This document shows, one piece after another, positions 1 through 9,744 of a stretch of 32,560 nucleotides of DNA (position 1 is the stretch's first letter; every line of letters begins with the position of its first letter). Source of the DNA: Candidatus Aminicenantota bacterium (lineage in GTDB: Bacteria; Acidobacteriota; Aminicenantia; Aminicenantales; UBA8522); contig JAFNEO010000012.1 in assembly GCA_017886205.1 (NCBI GenBank), positions 299,207-331,766 of the forward strand, read 5' to 3'. The position numbers were made by a program, and so were the translations under genes. A model generated the notes under the pieces. The model did not search any database, was not told where the DNA came from, and saw nothing but the letters and a program-made list of their open reading frames with translations.

Positions 1-2
1 AA

Positions 3-2273
3 TGGCAGACGCCGCTCGTGCCGGACTGGCACCTTCTTAAGCCCAAGGGCGAATATGGCCATGTTGTTGCGGAGCCTGTCGTTGACAAGCAAAAGGGAAC
101 CTGGAGAGTCCGGATTCGGGAAGTCGGTAAACGGGCCGGCCAACTAAGGGATATACCACGGCCTACGTATGACAACGGTAAAGGGGTTTCGATTTTCACT
201 GGCTACCAAATACCCGCGGATTATATCAAGGCCAAGGCTCAGGCCGGTGAGATGAAAAGCGCCCTCTATGCCATCGCTGTGAAAAGTAAAGGACTCAAGT
301 TCTACCCGCATGAGGAATCTGATCTCAGGGCGGTTCAGGAAGCGGAAAAGGACCTGGCAAAGGTTATCGAAAGCTGGAAGAAGAATAATGTCGTTCCAAG
401 GGAGCAGTATCCGAAGGTCTCGAGCGACGAACGTCCAAGGTTATATGGTATGCCGAATTGGGCGGACATATTTTCGCCCCGCCAGCTTTTAGCTATGGGG
501 ACGCTAGTCGATGAGTTGCGTACCCTCAGGCCGGAGATTATTAAGGCTGATGGAAGGGAAATAGGGGAGGCCGTGGTTCATCTGCTGGCTTTCGCGATTG
601 ATAAGTTCCTTAATCATAATTGCACACAAACGCGATTTGAAGTCACCCATGCCGTTATTAAAGGTAAGATGGACAGGCATGATTATGCCTTTAAGACCAC
701 TTACGCTGAGATGGCCCCATGTAATTCAGGGTCAGGGCTGGACTGGTCCATAGACAATGTTCTTGAAGCATATGAAAATATTGCTGATTTTTCGAAATCG
801 GATAAGACCATTCCAGTTGAAATCTCACTCGGCTCGGCTACAAACCTCTCCCATATCGCAGATAAATCTATTACTGCCATCATCGTTGATCCCCCTTATG
901 CTGATAACGTCCAATATTCAGAGTTAGCTGATTTCTTTTATGTCTGGCTGAAACGGACTCAGGGCTATCGCCGGCCGGAATGGTTCTCCACATATCTCTG
1001 CGATCATGACCAAGAGGCCGTTGTCAATGTCAGCCGCCATCGCGAAGGCAACGGGAAAACAAAGGACGCGAAGGCCAAGGCACACCAATTTTATCAGAAC
1101 CTGATGACGGAATGTTTTAAAGAATTCAGGCGTATCCTGCGCGATGACGGTGTTCTGACAGTGATGTTCACGCATAAAAAGCAGGAAGCCTGGGAAGCCC
1201 TTTTTGCTTCTTTGATTAAAGCAGGTTTTTCCATTATGGCAACCTGGCCCGTCAAGACGGAAAGCGAGCATTCGCTGCATCAGGCGAGAAAGAATGCCGC
1301 CCAGAGCACGGTTCTCCTTGTCGCCAGGAAGCGCACTGGCAGCGCTAGTGTCGGATATTTTGACGGCAACCTGAAGGATGAGATCAGAAGGAGGGCCAGG
1401 GAAAGCGCGGAGCGTCTTCAGAAAGAAGGCCTTAATCCTGTTGACCAGCTGGTAGGTTCCTTCGGTCCGGCCATGGAGGTTTACAGCCGCTACGATGTGG
1501 TTAAGACGGATACAGGCGTACCCGTTAATGTCGGGATGGCGATTGATGAGGCCGCCGATGCCGTCAGCTCGTGGAGGATCGAACAGCTTGCCGAACGCGG
1601 ACTCGAGGGCGTTGAGGCTGAGGGCAAGTTCTATCTCCTATGCTGGGATGTCCTGGGAGCGGCGGAGTTTCGCTTCAACGAAGCGAAGCTTTTAGGACAT
1701 GCCGTGGGCATGGACGTTGGCCAGCTCCAGGCGGCGGGGCTCATCGAGAAGTCGAGCGACAAGATCAGGATTCTGCCCGCAATGAAAAGGCGCCGGTCGA
1801 AAGCCCTGGAGCAGGATGAAATCGAGCAGACGCTTTTTGGCCCAGTGACCAAAGAGAAAAAGCGCCGGAAGCAGGATGCCCTCAGAGTTCATCCGAATGA
1901 TCCCGTTTTTAGAACCGCTCTCGACGGATGCCATGCCTTGGCGATTCGCTTCATTGAGGCGGGTAGCGCGGGAGGGGGAATCGGCTCGGCAAAGGCCCTA
2001 GTCAGGCAACAGAGATGGTCCAAGGATTCGGGGGTGGCTCGCCTCATGGAGGCATTGGTTTTAGCGGCGCCTGAAGCCCTGCGGTTTGAGGCGGGTAAAA
2101 AATCGGCGGCGGCAGAATTTCCGGAATTCCGGGCTTGGCACGCTCTCCTCGATCCGCTTTTTGGCGTCAAGCCCCGCGAATGGAAGAGAAAAGCCGAACC
2201 TCAGGCAAAACTATTCATTGAAGATGAAGAGCCGGAAGAAGGCGTAGAAGAAGCCGAAGAATCGGACTCCTAG
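3..2273 (+). CDS. DUF1156-family adenine-type DNA methylase, 5'-truncated by the window edge
   Basis: The reading frame is already open at the first base, so the true start lies upstream; about 757 codons are visible. A GTG at 18 is only an internal codon. The N6-adenine/N4-cytosine methylase motif IV, DPPYADNVQY, is at about residue 291 counted from that GTG. It is followed by a block (ELADFFYVWLKR) typical of DUF1156 'anti-phage-associated' methylases. The N-terminal DUF1156 domain and the SAM-binding motif expected of the family (roughly 250-300 residues) are outside the window. The C-terminal part is charged and ends in an acidic tail. The next gene starts 13 bp downstream, so the two are probably one operon. 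By family knowledge the enzyme would methylate host DNA, usually alongside a helicase/nuclease. The family call is confident; the system-level role is inferred. Confidence 0.88.
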   Translation, partial: WQTPLVPDWHLLKPKGEYGHVVAEPVVDKQKGTWRVRIREVGKRAGQLRDIPRPTYDNGKGVSIFTGYQIPADYIKAKAQAGEMKSALYAIAVKSKGLKFYPHEESDLRAVQEAEKDLAKVIESWKKNNVVPREQYPKVSSDERPRLYGMPNWADIFSPRQLLAMGTLVDELRTLRPEIIKADGREIGEAVVHLLAFAIDKFLNHNCTQTRFEVTHAVIKGKMDRHDYAFKTTYAEMAPCNSGSGLDWSIDNVLEAYENIADFSKSDKTIPVEISLGSATNLSHIADKSITAIIVDPPYADNVQYSELADFFYVWLKRTQGYRRPEWFSTYLCDHDQEAVVNVSRHREGNGKTKDAKAKAHQFYQNLMTECFKEFRRILRDDGVLTVMFTHKKQEAWEALFASLIKAGFSIMATWPVKTESEHSLHQARKNAAQSTVLLVARKRTGSASVGYFDGNLKDEIRRRARESAERLQKEGLNPVDQLVGSFGPAMEVYSRYDVVKTDTGVPVNVGMAIDEAADAVSSWRIEQLAERGLEGVEAEGKFYLLCWDVLGAAEFRFNEAKLLGHAVGMDVGQLQAAGLIEKSSDKIRILPAMKRRRSKALEQDEIEQTLFGPVTKEKKRRKQDALRVHPNDPVFRTALDGCHALAIRFIEAGSAGGGIGSAKALVRQQRWSKDSGVARLMEALVLAAPEALRFEAGKKSAAAEFPEFRAWHALLDPLFGVKPREWKRKAEPQAKLFIEDEEPEEGVEEAEESDS

Positions 2274-2286
2274 AAAAGGCGGCAGG

Positions 2287-5200
2287 ATGGTAAAAGGGGA
2301 TGGCAAGAAAATGAGCCAAAAACAAGAGGGGATACCCGGAGGCTTGCGATCCAGGAGCTGGAAACGATTTCTTAAGGGACCTGATTCTTCCTTGCTTGAA
2401 GAGCTCTACGTTCCGGGTTTAAGCTCCGCAATCCGATATGACCGATGCTGTTCGTATTTTTCGAGCACGGTGCTGGCGGCGGCGGCGCGGGGTTTTGCGG
2501 GATTGATCGAGCGGCTTGAAGAAATGGGCGATGGCGCGCCGCGCCCGGCTGTTCGCCTCGTCGTCAATGAAGTTCTGGCCGAGGAGGATGTCCAAGCTAT
2601 GCTCGAGTCCGGGGATCTCACGGCGCTCGAGAGAGAGCTAAAGAAGCGCTTCAAGAAACCCAAGGATATCCTTGAGAAGCAGCGCTTGGAAATGCTCGCC
2701 TGGCTTGCTAAAAAAAGATTCCTGGCAATCAGGGTGGGCGTCATGCGCCGCGGGGAGGGCATCGTCCACGCCAAGTTTGGGATTGTCACGGACGATGCGG
2801 GGGATTCGGTGGTTTTTAGCGGTTCAGGAAACGAATCTGCATCCGGACTTGTCGCCAACTACGAAAGACTTGAGGTCTCGACGTCCTGGAATGATCCGGA
2901 AAGACACGAGGAATATAGGCAAGAATTCGAGGCGCTCTGGAAAGATGGCCATCCCGATGTCCATACGGTAACTCTGCCGGAAGCGCTGAGACTTCAGATC
3001 ATTAAGTTCGCGCCGCCCGAGGCCCCAACAATTGAGCCAAGTAATGCGGTGGCGCGTCAAAAGGCGGCGATGATTTGGCAGTTCATATCTGAAGCTCCAT
3101 ATCTTGTACACGGGGCAACGGCCTGTGACGCAACGGCTATGGTGGAGCTATGGCCACATCAGAGGAGGGTTGTATCCGAGACGGCCGACGCCTGGCCTGC
3201 GGGAAGGCTCCTCTGCGACGAAGTTGGGATGGGAAAAACCATTGAAGCCATTTGCATCGTGCGGCGATTACTTGCGGGTAGGGGTGTTGCGCGAGTGTTG
3301 TTTCTGGTTCCGGCTGCGATCGTGAAACAATGGCAGATGGAGCTTCGGGAAAAAGGTGGGCTCATCGCTCCTCGGTTGGAGGGGCAAACGGCGTTGGTTT
3401 GGCCGGATGAAAAGGTTGAGCGGATTGAAGGCCTCGAAACAGCGTTGAAATGCGATATCCTGCTTATGAGCCGCGAAACAGCACGAACCGAGAATAATTT
3501 GCCGATTTTAATGCAGGCGGAACCCTGGGACCTCGTCGTGCTCGACGAATCTCACGCAGCCAGACGTAAGAAACAGGTGGAGGGTGAATTCAATAGTGGG
3601 ACACTTCTGCTGAATCTCGTAAGACAACTCCAACTCAAGGGACGGGCTAAGGGATTTTTATTGCTCAGCGCGACGCCCATGCAAACACATCCGTGGGAAC
3701 CTTGGGATCTATTAACTGTGCTTGGGGAAGGCGGAGCCTGGCTGGCTGAATTCAACGATGTCCGGCAGTATTATGAAGCAATCGCGGCTCTTAGGAATGG
3801 GAGGTGTGATAGCGGGCTAGCGAAAAAGGCGGCAGAGTTGCTGGCGGCGGACGCGATCGTGCCGCCCTTTCCCGGCGAGAAGGGCGGCGAGAAAAGTCAA
3901 AAAAGCCTTGCCTGGAAACTGACGTCGGCCCTAATCTCGAAAAGGGCAGAAATAGCGGACTGGATGAGATGCGCCTCCCCGCTCGGAAGACGGATGCATC
4001 GAAACACGCGCGATACGCTGAGAGAATATTATCAGATGGGCAAACTCAGCGCTCCACCGCCGCACCGCGACATCGAAGATAAACTATACGACTACGCGGA
4101 AAGAGGGGAACGAAGAGTCTATGAATCCATAAAAAGCTATATCGACCGAAGGTTTGCCGAGCTTGAAACAGAGAAACCCGGCAAAGGATTCGTCATGACG
4201 ATATATCGTCGCCGGGCCAGTAGCTCGCCTCATGCGCTTGAAAAAAGCCTTGGACGAAGATTTGAGGGCCTCCAGAGGGTCGTGGCGCGAAAGGCCTATG
4301 ATTTTGAAGTAGCGGAAGATGAGAAGATCGATAGCCGCGACGGGGCGGATGCGGGTATTGGGGAAGACTCCGAGAAGATTTCGGCGGCATATCCGACTGA
4401 CCCAAAGATTGCTCAGGCGGAAAGCGTTGAAGTCCAGAGGCTCCTCGGCGATCTTAAGGGACTGCAGGGAGCCGACAGCAAGAGAGACCAATTCTATGAG
4501 GTCATTAGGCGTGTGACGGATGATGGCCGCGCCGTCCTCATTTTCACCGAATATGTTGATACCATGGAGTATGTCAGGGATAACCTTCTCGCTTTTTATG
4601 GGAAATTCCTCGGGTGCTACAGCGGCGATGGCGGCCAGCTCTGGGATGGAACATCCTGGAAGCACGTCACTAAGGACGTGATCACGACAAAGCTCCGGAA
4701 TGGAGAAATCAAGGTAATGGTATGTACGGATGCGGCGAGCGAGGGATTAAACCTGCAAGCTGCCGGCGCTGTCATTAACTATGATCTCCCCTGGAATCCG
4801 GCAAAGATCGAGCAGAGGATAGGGAGAATAGATAGAATCGGCCAAAGTCTGTCCGTTATCAAGATAGTCAATTTTTTCTTGAAGGACAGCATCGACGAAC
4901 AAGTCTATAAGATATTGAGGCAAAGGTGCGGAGTTTTTGAACATTTCGTAGGTGCCATGCAGCCAGTGCTGTCTAAAGCCAGGACGATGTTGCTCGGACA
5001 AGAACCAGCGATCTTGGGGCAACTTGAGGAGGAGGCGACATCCCTCGAGAGCGACGCCCTGGCTACAGAAACTTATATGAGCAGCAAGGCGTCTTCAGAG
5101 GAGCCGGATTTCGAGCCCGCATTAACAAAAGAACAAATCAGGGCCGCGATCAGCGTATTAAACGAAGAAATTGGTGTGAGAGCAACTGTCGACAAGTCTG

Positions 5201-5922
5201 GAAAGGTCATGAAAATAAAGGGAAACGATATCCCGGCACTGAAATGTTCCTCGAATATTCAATCACTTGAAGCGGATAGCAGCCTTCTTCCTTTGACCCC
5301 TCTCGGAGTAATTCCAAAAAGGATTTTAGAAAGAGTGTCGCGTCCGGGAGAAAATTTGCCACTTGTTGTGGGGTCGCATCAGGAGCGAGGCTTTCGTGCG
5401 AGTGCAGTTTACTGGCTCGGTAGCGGCTCTTTAGAGAATATTCGGAGCTTTGACGAGATTGAGCATAAATTGAATGATTGGCAGGGCGATTTGCCGGATT
5501 CCGGACTGTGGCTAAAAGCTATGGAAAAGGCTAAAGACAAAGCTCGAAAGCTCGTAAAACAAATGGCCCGGCAGGCTAATGATATCGAGAAAGAGGGAAA
5601 ACGTCTCCAAGCGGAGGCTGCGCGACTGAGGCTGCTGAAAGAACTGGGGCGGTATCTTGTTTGTATCGATGAAGAAGTCGGAGACCTGAACCGGGTCCTT
5701 TTCAGGCAGATGAAGAGAGACATAGCGACTGTCCAAAGGCTGGAGAAATGCCTTGAGAAACTAGGCGGATATCCCGAGTGGTCAGAGTCTTTGCTGGAAG
5801 AGCTTAGAGAGTTCTTAGATGGGCTGACACCAAACGACCGCAACGCCCGACTTTTGGGGAGTCAGCTCGACGCGGCGTTGGATGATCCAAGGTGGACGGC
5901 CGCAGATAGAAAACCTTTATGA
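2287..5922 (+). CDS. PLD-like nuclease / SNF2-type helicase fusion (anti-phage-associated)
   Basis: This 1211-aa protein combines two activities. The N-terminal 250 residues carry a phospholipase-D-like half site: HAK at 161-163 followed by GSGNES at 179-184, matching the HxK...(G/S)xxN signature of PLD nucleases. Next comes a superfamily-2 helicase of SNF2 type: Walker A DEVGMGKT (311-318), Walker B DESH (420-423), SATPMQ (461-466), and motifs V-VI around 820-853 including QRIGRIDRIGQ. The C-terminal ~300 residues are helical and charged, possibly coiled coil (about 1075-1150). The architecture matches PLD-helicases found next to DUF1156 methylases and is related to DISARM-type helicases. 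The start at 2287 lies 13 bp after the methylase; an internal ATG at 2311 is an alternative. It likely remodels or cuts unmodified DNA; the target is unknown. Confidence 0.88.
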   Translation: MVKGDGKKMSQKQEGIPGGLRSRSWKRFLKGPDSSLLEELYVPGLSSAIRYDRCCSYFSSTVLAAAARGFAGLIERLEEMGDGAPRPAVRLVVNEVLAEEDVQAMLESGDLTALERELKKRFKKPKDILEKQRLEMLAWLAKKRFLAIRVGVMRRGEGIVHAKFGIVTDDAGDSVVFSGSGNESASGLVANYERLEVSTSWNDPERHEEYRQEFEALWKDGHPDVHTVTLPEALRLQIIKFAPPEAPTIEPSNAVARQKAAMIWQFISEAPYLVHGATACDATAMVELWPHQRRVVSETADAWPAGRLLCDEVGMGKTIEAICIVRRLLAGRGVARVLFLVPAAIVKQWQMELREKGGLIAPRLEGQTALVWPDEKVERIEGLETALKCDILLMSRETARTENNLPILMQAEPWDLVVLDESHAARRKKQVEGEFNSGTLLLNLVRQLQLKGRAKGFLLLSATPMQTHPWEPWDLLTVLGEGGAWLAEFNDVRQYYEAIAALRNGRCDSGLAKKAAELLAADAIVPPFPGEKGGEKSQKSLAWKLTSALISKRAEIADWMRCASPLGRRMHRNTRDTLREYYQMGKLSAPPPHRDIEDKLYDYAERGERRVYESIKSYIDRRFAELETEKPGKGFVMTIYRRRASSSPHALEKSLGRRFEGLQRVVARKAYDFEVAEDEKIDSRDGADAGIGEDSEKISAAYPTDPKIAQAESVEVQRLLGDLKGLQGADSKRDQFYEVIRRVTDDGRAVLIFTEYVDTMEYVRDNLLAFYGKFLGCYSGDGGQLWDGTSWKHVTKDVITTKLRNGEIKVMVCTDAASEGLNLQAAGAVINYDLPWNPAKIEQRIGRIDRIGQSLSVIKIVNFFLKDSIDEQVYKILRQRCGVFEHFVGAMQPVLSKARTMLLGQEPAILGQLEEEATSLESDALATETYMSSKASSEEPDFEPALTKEQIRAAISVLNEEIGVRATVDKSGKVMKIKGNDIPALKCSSNIQSLEADSSLLPLTPLGVIPKRILERVSRPGENLPLVVGSHQERGFRASAVYWLGSGSLENIRSFDEIEHKLNDWQGDLPDSGLWLKAMEKAKDKARKLVKQMARQANDIEKEGKRLQAEAARLRLLKELGRYLVCIDEEVGDLNRVLFRQMKRDIATVQRLEKCLEKLGGYPEWSESLLEELREFLDGLTPNDRNARLLGSQLDAALDDPRWTAADRKPL

Positions 5923-6052
5923 GTGCCCAAAAAGTTGGTTTGTCGTTCCGTTCTGGGAAGGTTTGTTCTGTTGGCTGCACCTGCTATCAACTTCTGGTGA
6001 TACTCGATCAATCAAATATTTTGCACAGCATGACAGAGTGAGGTAAATAGAG

Positions 6053-7870
6053 ATGAAAATTACACCAAGCCAACTAACAATTGCCCAACTTTTAAGCAGC
6101 GAGAATGAGCAATTTTATATTCCTGCTTATCAAAGACGCTACGCATGGACGGATAGGCAACTCGTTGAGCTTTATGAGGATATTAAGATGCTCGGTGATA
6201 CTGATCAACATTTTCTAGGGACAATCCTTTTGTTAACGGAAGCTCATAAAGCAAGTATCAATATGCTGGAAGTGGTCGACGGGCAGCAGAGAATAATATC
6301 GCTGTCCTTGTTGCTGGAAGCGATAAAAGATAGATTTGTAGAATTCCAAAAAGAAGATGTTGCTCGCAAAATAGAAGCATACCAATATTGCCAGGGATTG
6401 GACCGCAAGCGACAAAACAAAATATTATTGGGTGATCTTGACGAGCCTGATTACGGAAAAGTGCTTAAACTAAAGAATGGTTCGCCTGACGAGGGAGAAG
6501 GAGAGATCAAGAATCAGAAACTCCTTAACGCGTACCGAAAATTCGCCGCTTGGGTATCAGAATACTCATATGAAGATCTCTATAAGTACTATTTTAAGTT
6601 GATTAACAGCACCATTATCGTCCGCCTTGACACAGAAAAAGCAAGGGATGCCTACAAGCTTTTCGAGACGATAAACAACCGAGGATTGCGCCTTAGTCCA
6701 ACTGATATAATTAAAAACTTCCTTCTCGGGCATGCTTCTTTAGTGGGAGAAAAAGAGCTAAACAACGTGAGGGACTCCTGGACTAAGCTAATAGTGAGCC
6801 TTGATGGAATAGATACTGATGACTTTTTTAGGCATTACTTGATGTGCACATTAAAACGAAAGATTACGTTTTCCAAATTAAAGGAGGAAATAAAGCGTTA
6901 TTATCTAATGACAGTTAAAGAAGCAGAAATCTTGCCCGAATATAGACATTTAGTTGAGATCCCGGATTATATGAGCGGAGAAGGAGCAGCTCATAACGGA
7001 GATGACGAACTTGACCAGCTACCGGTTGGAGCCGAGGGATTATCGGCCAATGAAAGTAAAAAGATTAATATATGTGATTATGGGGCTTCGCTTAGAAATA
7101 ATGCGAAAATTTATGCGAATTTAATTAATGCACAGTTCGATAACAAGTGGGTCAATCTTCATCTTCGTAATCTAAAGAGAATTGAATCGACTCCTGCTTA
7201 CACATTTCTGCTTAAGCAATTCAGTCAAGAAATAGATGAAGATGAAATTATCAAGGTCCTAAAAGGGATTGAAGCTTTTATGCTAAGGCGACATATTTGC
7301 GAATATCGAACTGGTGAGCTCGACGATATATTCCCTAGGCTCGTTTCGATAATAGATGAAAATGGATATGATCAAATTAAGAAAATGCTGCAAGAGCATT
7401 GTCCAGATGATGCGGAATTTGAGGAAAAGTTCGCGACTTATAACCATAAAAGAAGCGAAAACAGGGCAAAATATATTCTTGAACAGATTGAATATTACCT
7501 TATTGAGGACCAGCGTGAATACGAGCTAAGATCTGGAAGCGATGTCCATTTGGAGCATATTATTCCCCAGACCATTTCCACTAAGAAGGCTCTTAGAGAG
7601 TTTGGCGATTGGGTGACTTACCTGGGAAAAGGTGCAGAAGAGAAACATGACCGTTATGTCGACAGAATCGGAAATTATACACTCTTGGCTCAAAAACTAA
7701 ATATCAAGGCTTCTAACAACCCTTTTAGTGCGAAGAAAAAGGAATATAGAAAATCCAATATAAAAATGACAAAAGAAATTGCTGATAACTACAAAACTTT
7801 CAGGTATAAGCAGGTAAAAAAGAGATCTCAGGAATTTGCGAAAATAGCTGTGAGAATATGGAGTCTGTAG
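6053..7870 (+). CDS. GmrSD-type restriction endonuclease (DUF262-DUF1524)
   Basis: 605 aa with both halves of the GmrS/GmrD pair in one chain. The N-terminal DUF262 (ParB/Srx-like NTPase) domain has YQRRYAW (26-32) and DGQQR (76-80). The C-terminal DUF1524 HNH-like nuclease has HLEHIIPQ (499-506) and the downstream NYTLL (541-545) and NNPFSAKK blocks. In characterised members (GmrSD, BrxU, SspE) the DUF262 domain uses nucleotide to gate an HNH nuclease that attacks modified or unmodified phage DNA. It starts 130 bp after the helicase with a weak GAGG ribosome site. Its base composition is visibly more AT-rich than its neighbours, suggesting separate acquisition. Whether it belongs functionally to the methylase-helicase system or is an independent type IV enzyme cannot be told from sequence. 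Confidence 0.9.
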   Translation: MKITPSQLTIAQLLSSENEQFYIPAYQRRYAWTDRQLVELYEDIKMLGDTDQHFLGTILLLTEAHKASINMLEVVDGQQRIISLSLLLEAIKDRFVEFQKEDVARKIEAYQYCQGLDRKRQNKILLGDLDEPDYGKVLKLKNGSPDEGEGEIKNQKLLNAYRKFAAWVSEYSYEDLYKYYFKLINSTIIVRLDTEKARDAYKLFETINNRGLRLSPTDIIKNFLLGHASLVGEKELNNVRDSWTKLIVSLDGIDTDDFFRHYLMCTLKRKITFSKLKEEIKRYYLMTVKEAEILPEYRHLVEIPDYMSGEGAAHNGDDELDQLPVGAEGLSANESKKINICDYGASLRNNAKIYANLINAQFDNKWVNLHLRNLKRIESTPAYTFLLKQFSQEIDEDEIIKVLKGIEAFMLRRHICEYRTGELDDIFPRLVSIIDENGYDQIKKMLQEHCPDDAEFEEKFATYNHKRSENRAKYILEQIEYYLIEDQREYELRSGSDVHLEHIIPQTISTKKALREFGDWVTYLGKGAEEKHDRYVDRIGNYTLLAQKLNIKASNNPFSAKKKEYRKSNIKMTKEIADNYKTFRYKQVKKRSQEFAKIAVRIWSL

Positions 7871-8016
7871 GTGCTTACTCGTGCAAACGCTCCCCCGCCC
7901 TCAGAGGAGATCGAAAAAGAAATACTTATGAGCAGGGGCGTGTTTGAGGCAAGTCAGGAAGTGCTGGGATCCAGGCTCTACCAATAAATATATGAGATTT
8001 GGTTCGGAGGTACGCG

Positions 8017-8640
8017 ATGCCTATTCTTCATCAGTATCATGATAGGTTAGGTTGGTATGTTCGGACAGTTATCGATAAGGCCATCATAACCTTCCAACTG
8101 ACGTCGGTCGGTGCCCGCCGACTTCTCGAAGCTGGAGGCAAGAACGGAACGAGGTTCAGGCGGGCCCTACTGTTTGAGCTTTACCGTTCTGGAGATGCAT
8201 ATACACACGGGACGGGGCCCGGGGTTATTGAGCCATATAAAAAAGGGCAACTGGAAATCGATTTCTCAAATGATCCTGAACCGGAAACCATATTTCCGAG
8301 GTGCTCTTCATGCGGGTCCTTGAATGATCTTCATTTTGTCGAGATCGCGAAAGAAAAGAGACACTACGCGGGGCTCTATTGCTCCGAGTGCCGTAAGAAA
8401 AGTGGGGACCTCATCGACACGAGCATCCCTTTGCCTGTTATAACTAGGGGAATCCTCGCAAGAGTTCTCGAGCTCAAGGGAATCAGCGAGCTCGACACAA
8501 GTGCCGTAGCATATAAGGAATCCTTGGACAGCGCTTTCAATGAGAAGTGGGATGAACTCCTCAAGAAAAAGAGACAGACGAAGCACCCAACACAAGGAGT
8601 TCTAACCGGAGCTGAGGAGAAACAGAGAACGCTCACATAA
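8017..8640 (+). CDS. Hypothetical protein with zinc-ribbon motif (first of a three-gene set)
   Basis: 207 aa, not recognised as a named family. The start was set at the ATG at 8017 because GGAGG at 8006-8010 lies 6 nt upstream; an in-frame TTG at 7999 would add six residues and lose that site. C96-x2-C99 and C122-x2-C125 form a probable zinc ribbon separated by 22 residues. The N-terminal half (about 1-85) is a mixed basic region and the C-terminus is helical and lysine-rich. No signal peptide or membrane segment is visible. It ends 17 bp before the next gene, which itself ends 16 bp before a YaaA-like gene, so the three are probably cotranscribed. The ribbon suggests nucleic-acid or protein binding (inference). 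It follows directly behind the GmrSD-like nuclease in a defence-type context. Confidence 0.7.
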   Translation: MPILHQYHDRLGWYVRTVIDKAIITFQLTSVGARRLLEAGGKNGTRFRRALLFELYRSGDAYTHGTGPGVIEPYKKGQLEIDFSNDPEPETIFPRCSSCGSLNDLHFVEIAKEKRHYAGLYCSECRKKSGDLIDTSIPLPVITRGILARVLELKGISELDTSAVAYKESLDSAFNEKWDELLKKKRQTKHPTQGVLTGAEEKQRTLT

Positions 8641-8657
8641 ATTCGACAAGGAAGGAG

Positions 8658-9728
8658 ATGGGCAAGAAGAGATTCGACGAATATATAAAGGAATTCCGCG
8701 CGCAAGGGAAGATCCCTCCCGTTTGGTCGGTGGCGGACATAAGGCCGCTGCTGCAGGGGATTTTTTCAGATAATACTATCGGCGTATATCCCAATAATTT
8801 TAGTGCCAGCTTCGATGGTCGAATTAAAGGAGATACCGTAAAGCGAGGGATGAAGCCGAAATACTACCGGGTGGGGCGGGGCAAGTTCGTTTTAGTAGAG
8901 GAATATGATAGCGTGCGGAGCGAGGTGGCACCAATAGTCCCCACTTCTCTTTTAGCGGCCGATTCTAAGGCAGACGGTCCGCTTCCGGACTCCCAGAGAT
9001 CGGATAAAGCCAAAGCGCCTATTGAACAAATCCGAGGCCGATTTGAAGCTATTGAAAGGAGACTGCGCGAGGCATTCCCCTCAAAAGAAAGATTGATGGA
9101 GTATGCAGGCGTCTGCGCAGAGGGATTTCGGAGATTTTCCGATAGCTACTATCTTTATCAATTTGTGATCCTTCGGCACCGGCATGCAGGAATAAGCGAC
9201 CTTGTCGCTGATCCTGATTTCCATGGGCTGGTTTACAGAACGCTCATCTCTTGGGATATGAACTATAGAAACGCAAAGTTGGTATCGCTCACGGAATTTT
9301 CCAAAGGCATAAAAACCGTATCTGACAAAATATGCGAGTTGTCGGCCTTCTCTATGGATGAGCTGGGAGATGGGAGTTTGTCGGTGGTCATCGCTGGACT
9401 AGAGGACCTATTTCGCAACTTCAAAGTCATGGAGTCCAAGTCCCAGATCGTCGGGTGTTCTAAAGCACTCCATTTTCTTCTCCCGAGGCTCGTGACACCG
9501 ATAGACGGAAAATATACCCTGAAGTTTCTTTTCGGATACCGGATTTATCCGCGGTCATTAGATGCTGAGGCCCGGCTTTTTACGGATATTTTCCAGGCTT
9601 TCCTGGGCCTGGCTCGGCGCCTTTGCCTCTCCCGAGCAGATGAAATGGAAACCGGCTGGAACACGACTGTTCCGAAGATAATTGATAACGCTATAATCGG
9701 ATATATGAAAGCCAAGGGGGCCGGATGA
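8658..9728 (+). CDS. Hypothetical protein: predicted N-terminal winged helix plus helical C-terminal domain
   Basis: 356 aa; start ATG with AAGGAG ending 5 nt upstream. Residues 1-80 read like a small winged-helix module ending in YYRVGRGKFVLVEEY, a strand-turn pattern seen at the end of DUF7669-like domains in restriction-associated proteins (from memory, unverified). A linker (about 85-125) leads to an all-helical C-terminal domain containing SKALHFLLPRLVTPIDGKYT (about 272-291). That motif recurs in uncharacterised bacterial proteins and is reminiscent of helix-hairpin-helix DNA-glycosylase-like folds. No catalytic signature can be named. The tight spacing to the genes on both sides suggests one operon and possibly one complex. 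The function is unknown; DNA binding is an inference from the N-terminal pattern. Confidence 0.7.
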   Translation: MGKKRFDEYIKEFRAQGKIPPVWSVADIRPLLQGIFSDNTIGVYPNNFSASFDGRIKGDTVKRGMKPKYYRVGRGKFVLVEEYDSVRSEVAPIVPTSLLAADSKADGPLPDSQRSDKAKAPIEQIRGRFEAIERRLREAFPSKERLMEYAGVCAEGFRRFSDSYYLYQFVILRHRHAGISDLVADPDFHGLVYRTLISWDMNYRNAKLVSLTEFSKGIKTVSDKICELSAFSMDELGDGSLSVVIAGLEDLFRNFKVMESKSQIVGCSKALHFLLPRLVTPIDGKYTLKFLFGYRIYPRSLDAEARLFTDIFQAFLGLARRLCLSRADEMETGWNTTVPKIIDNAIIGYMKAKGAG

Positions 9729-9744
9729 ATCCGGGACGTGCGGG

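Noticed and set aside
2406..2858. 150-codon open frame on the minus strand
   Set aside because: It lies wholly inside the helicase gene, is Ser/Arg-rich and is a frame shadow.
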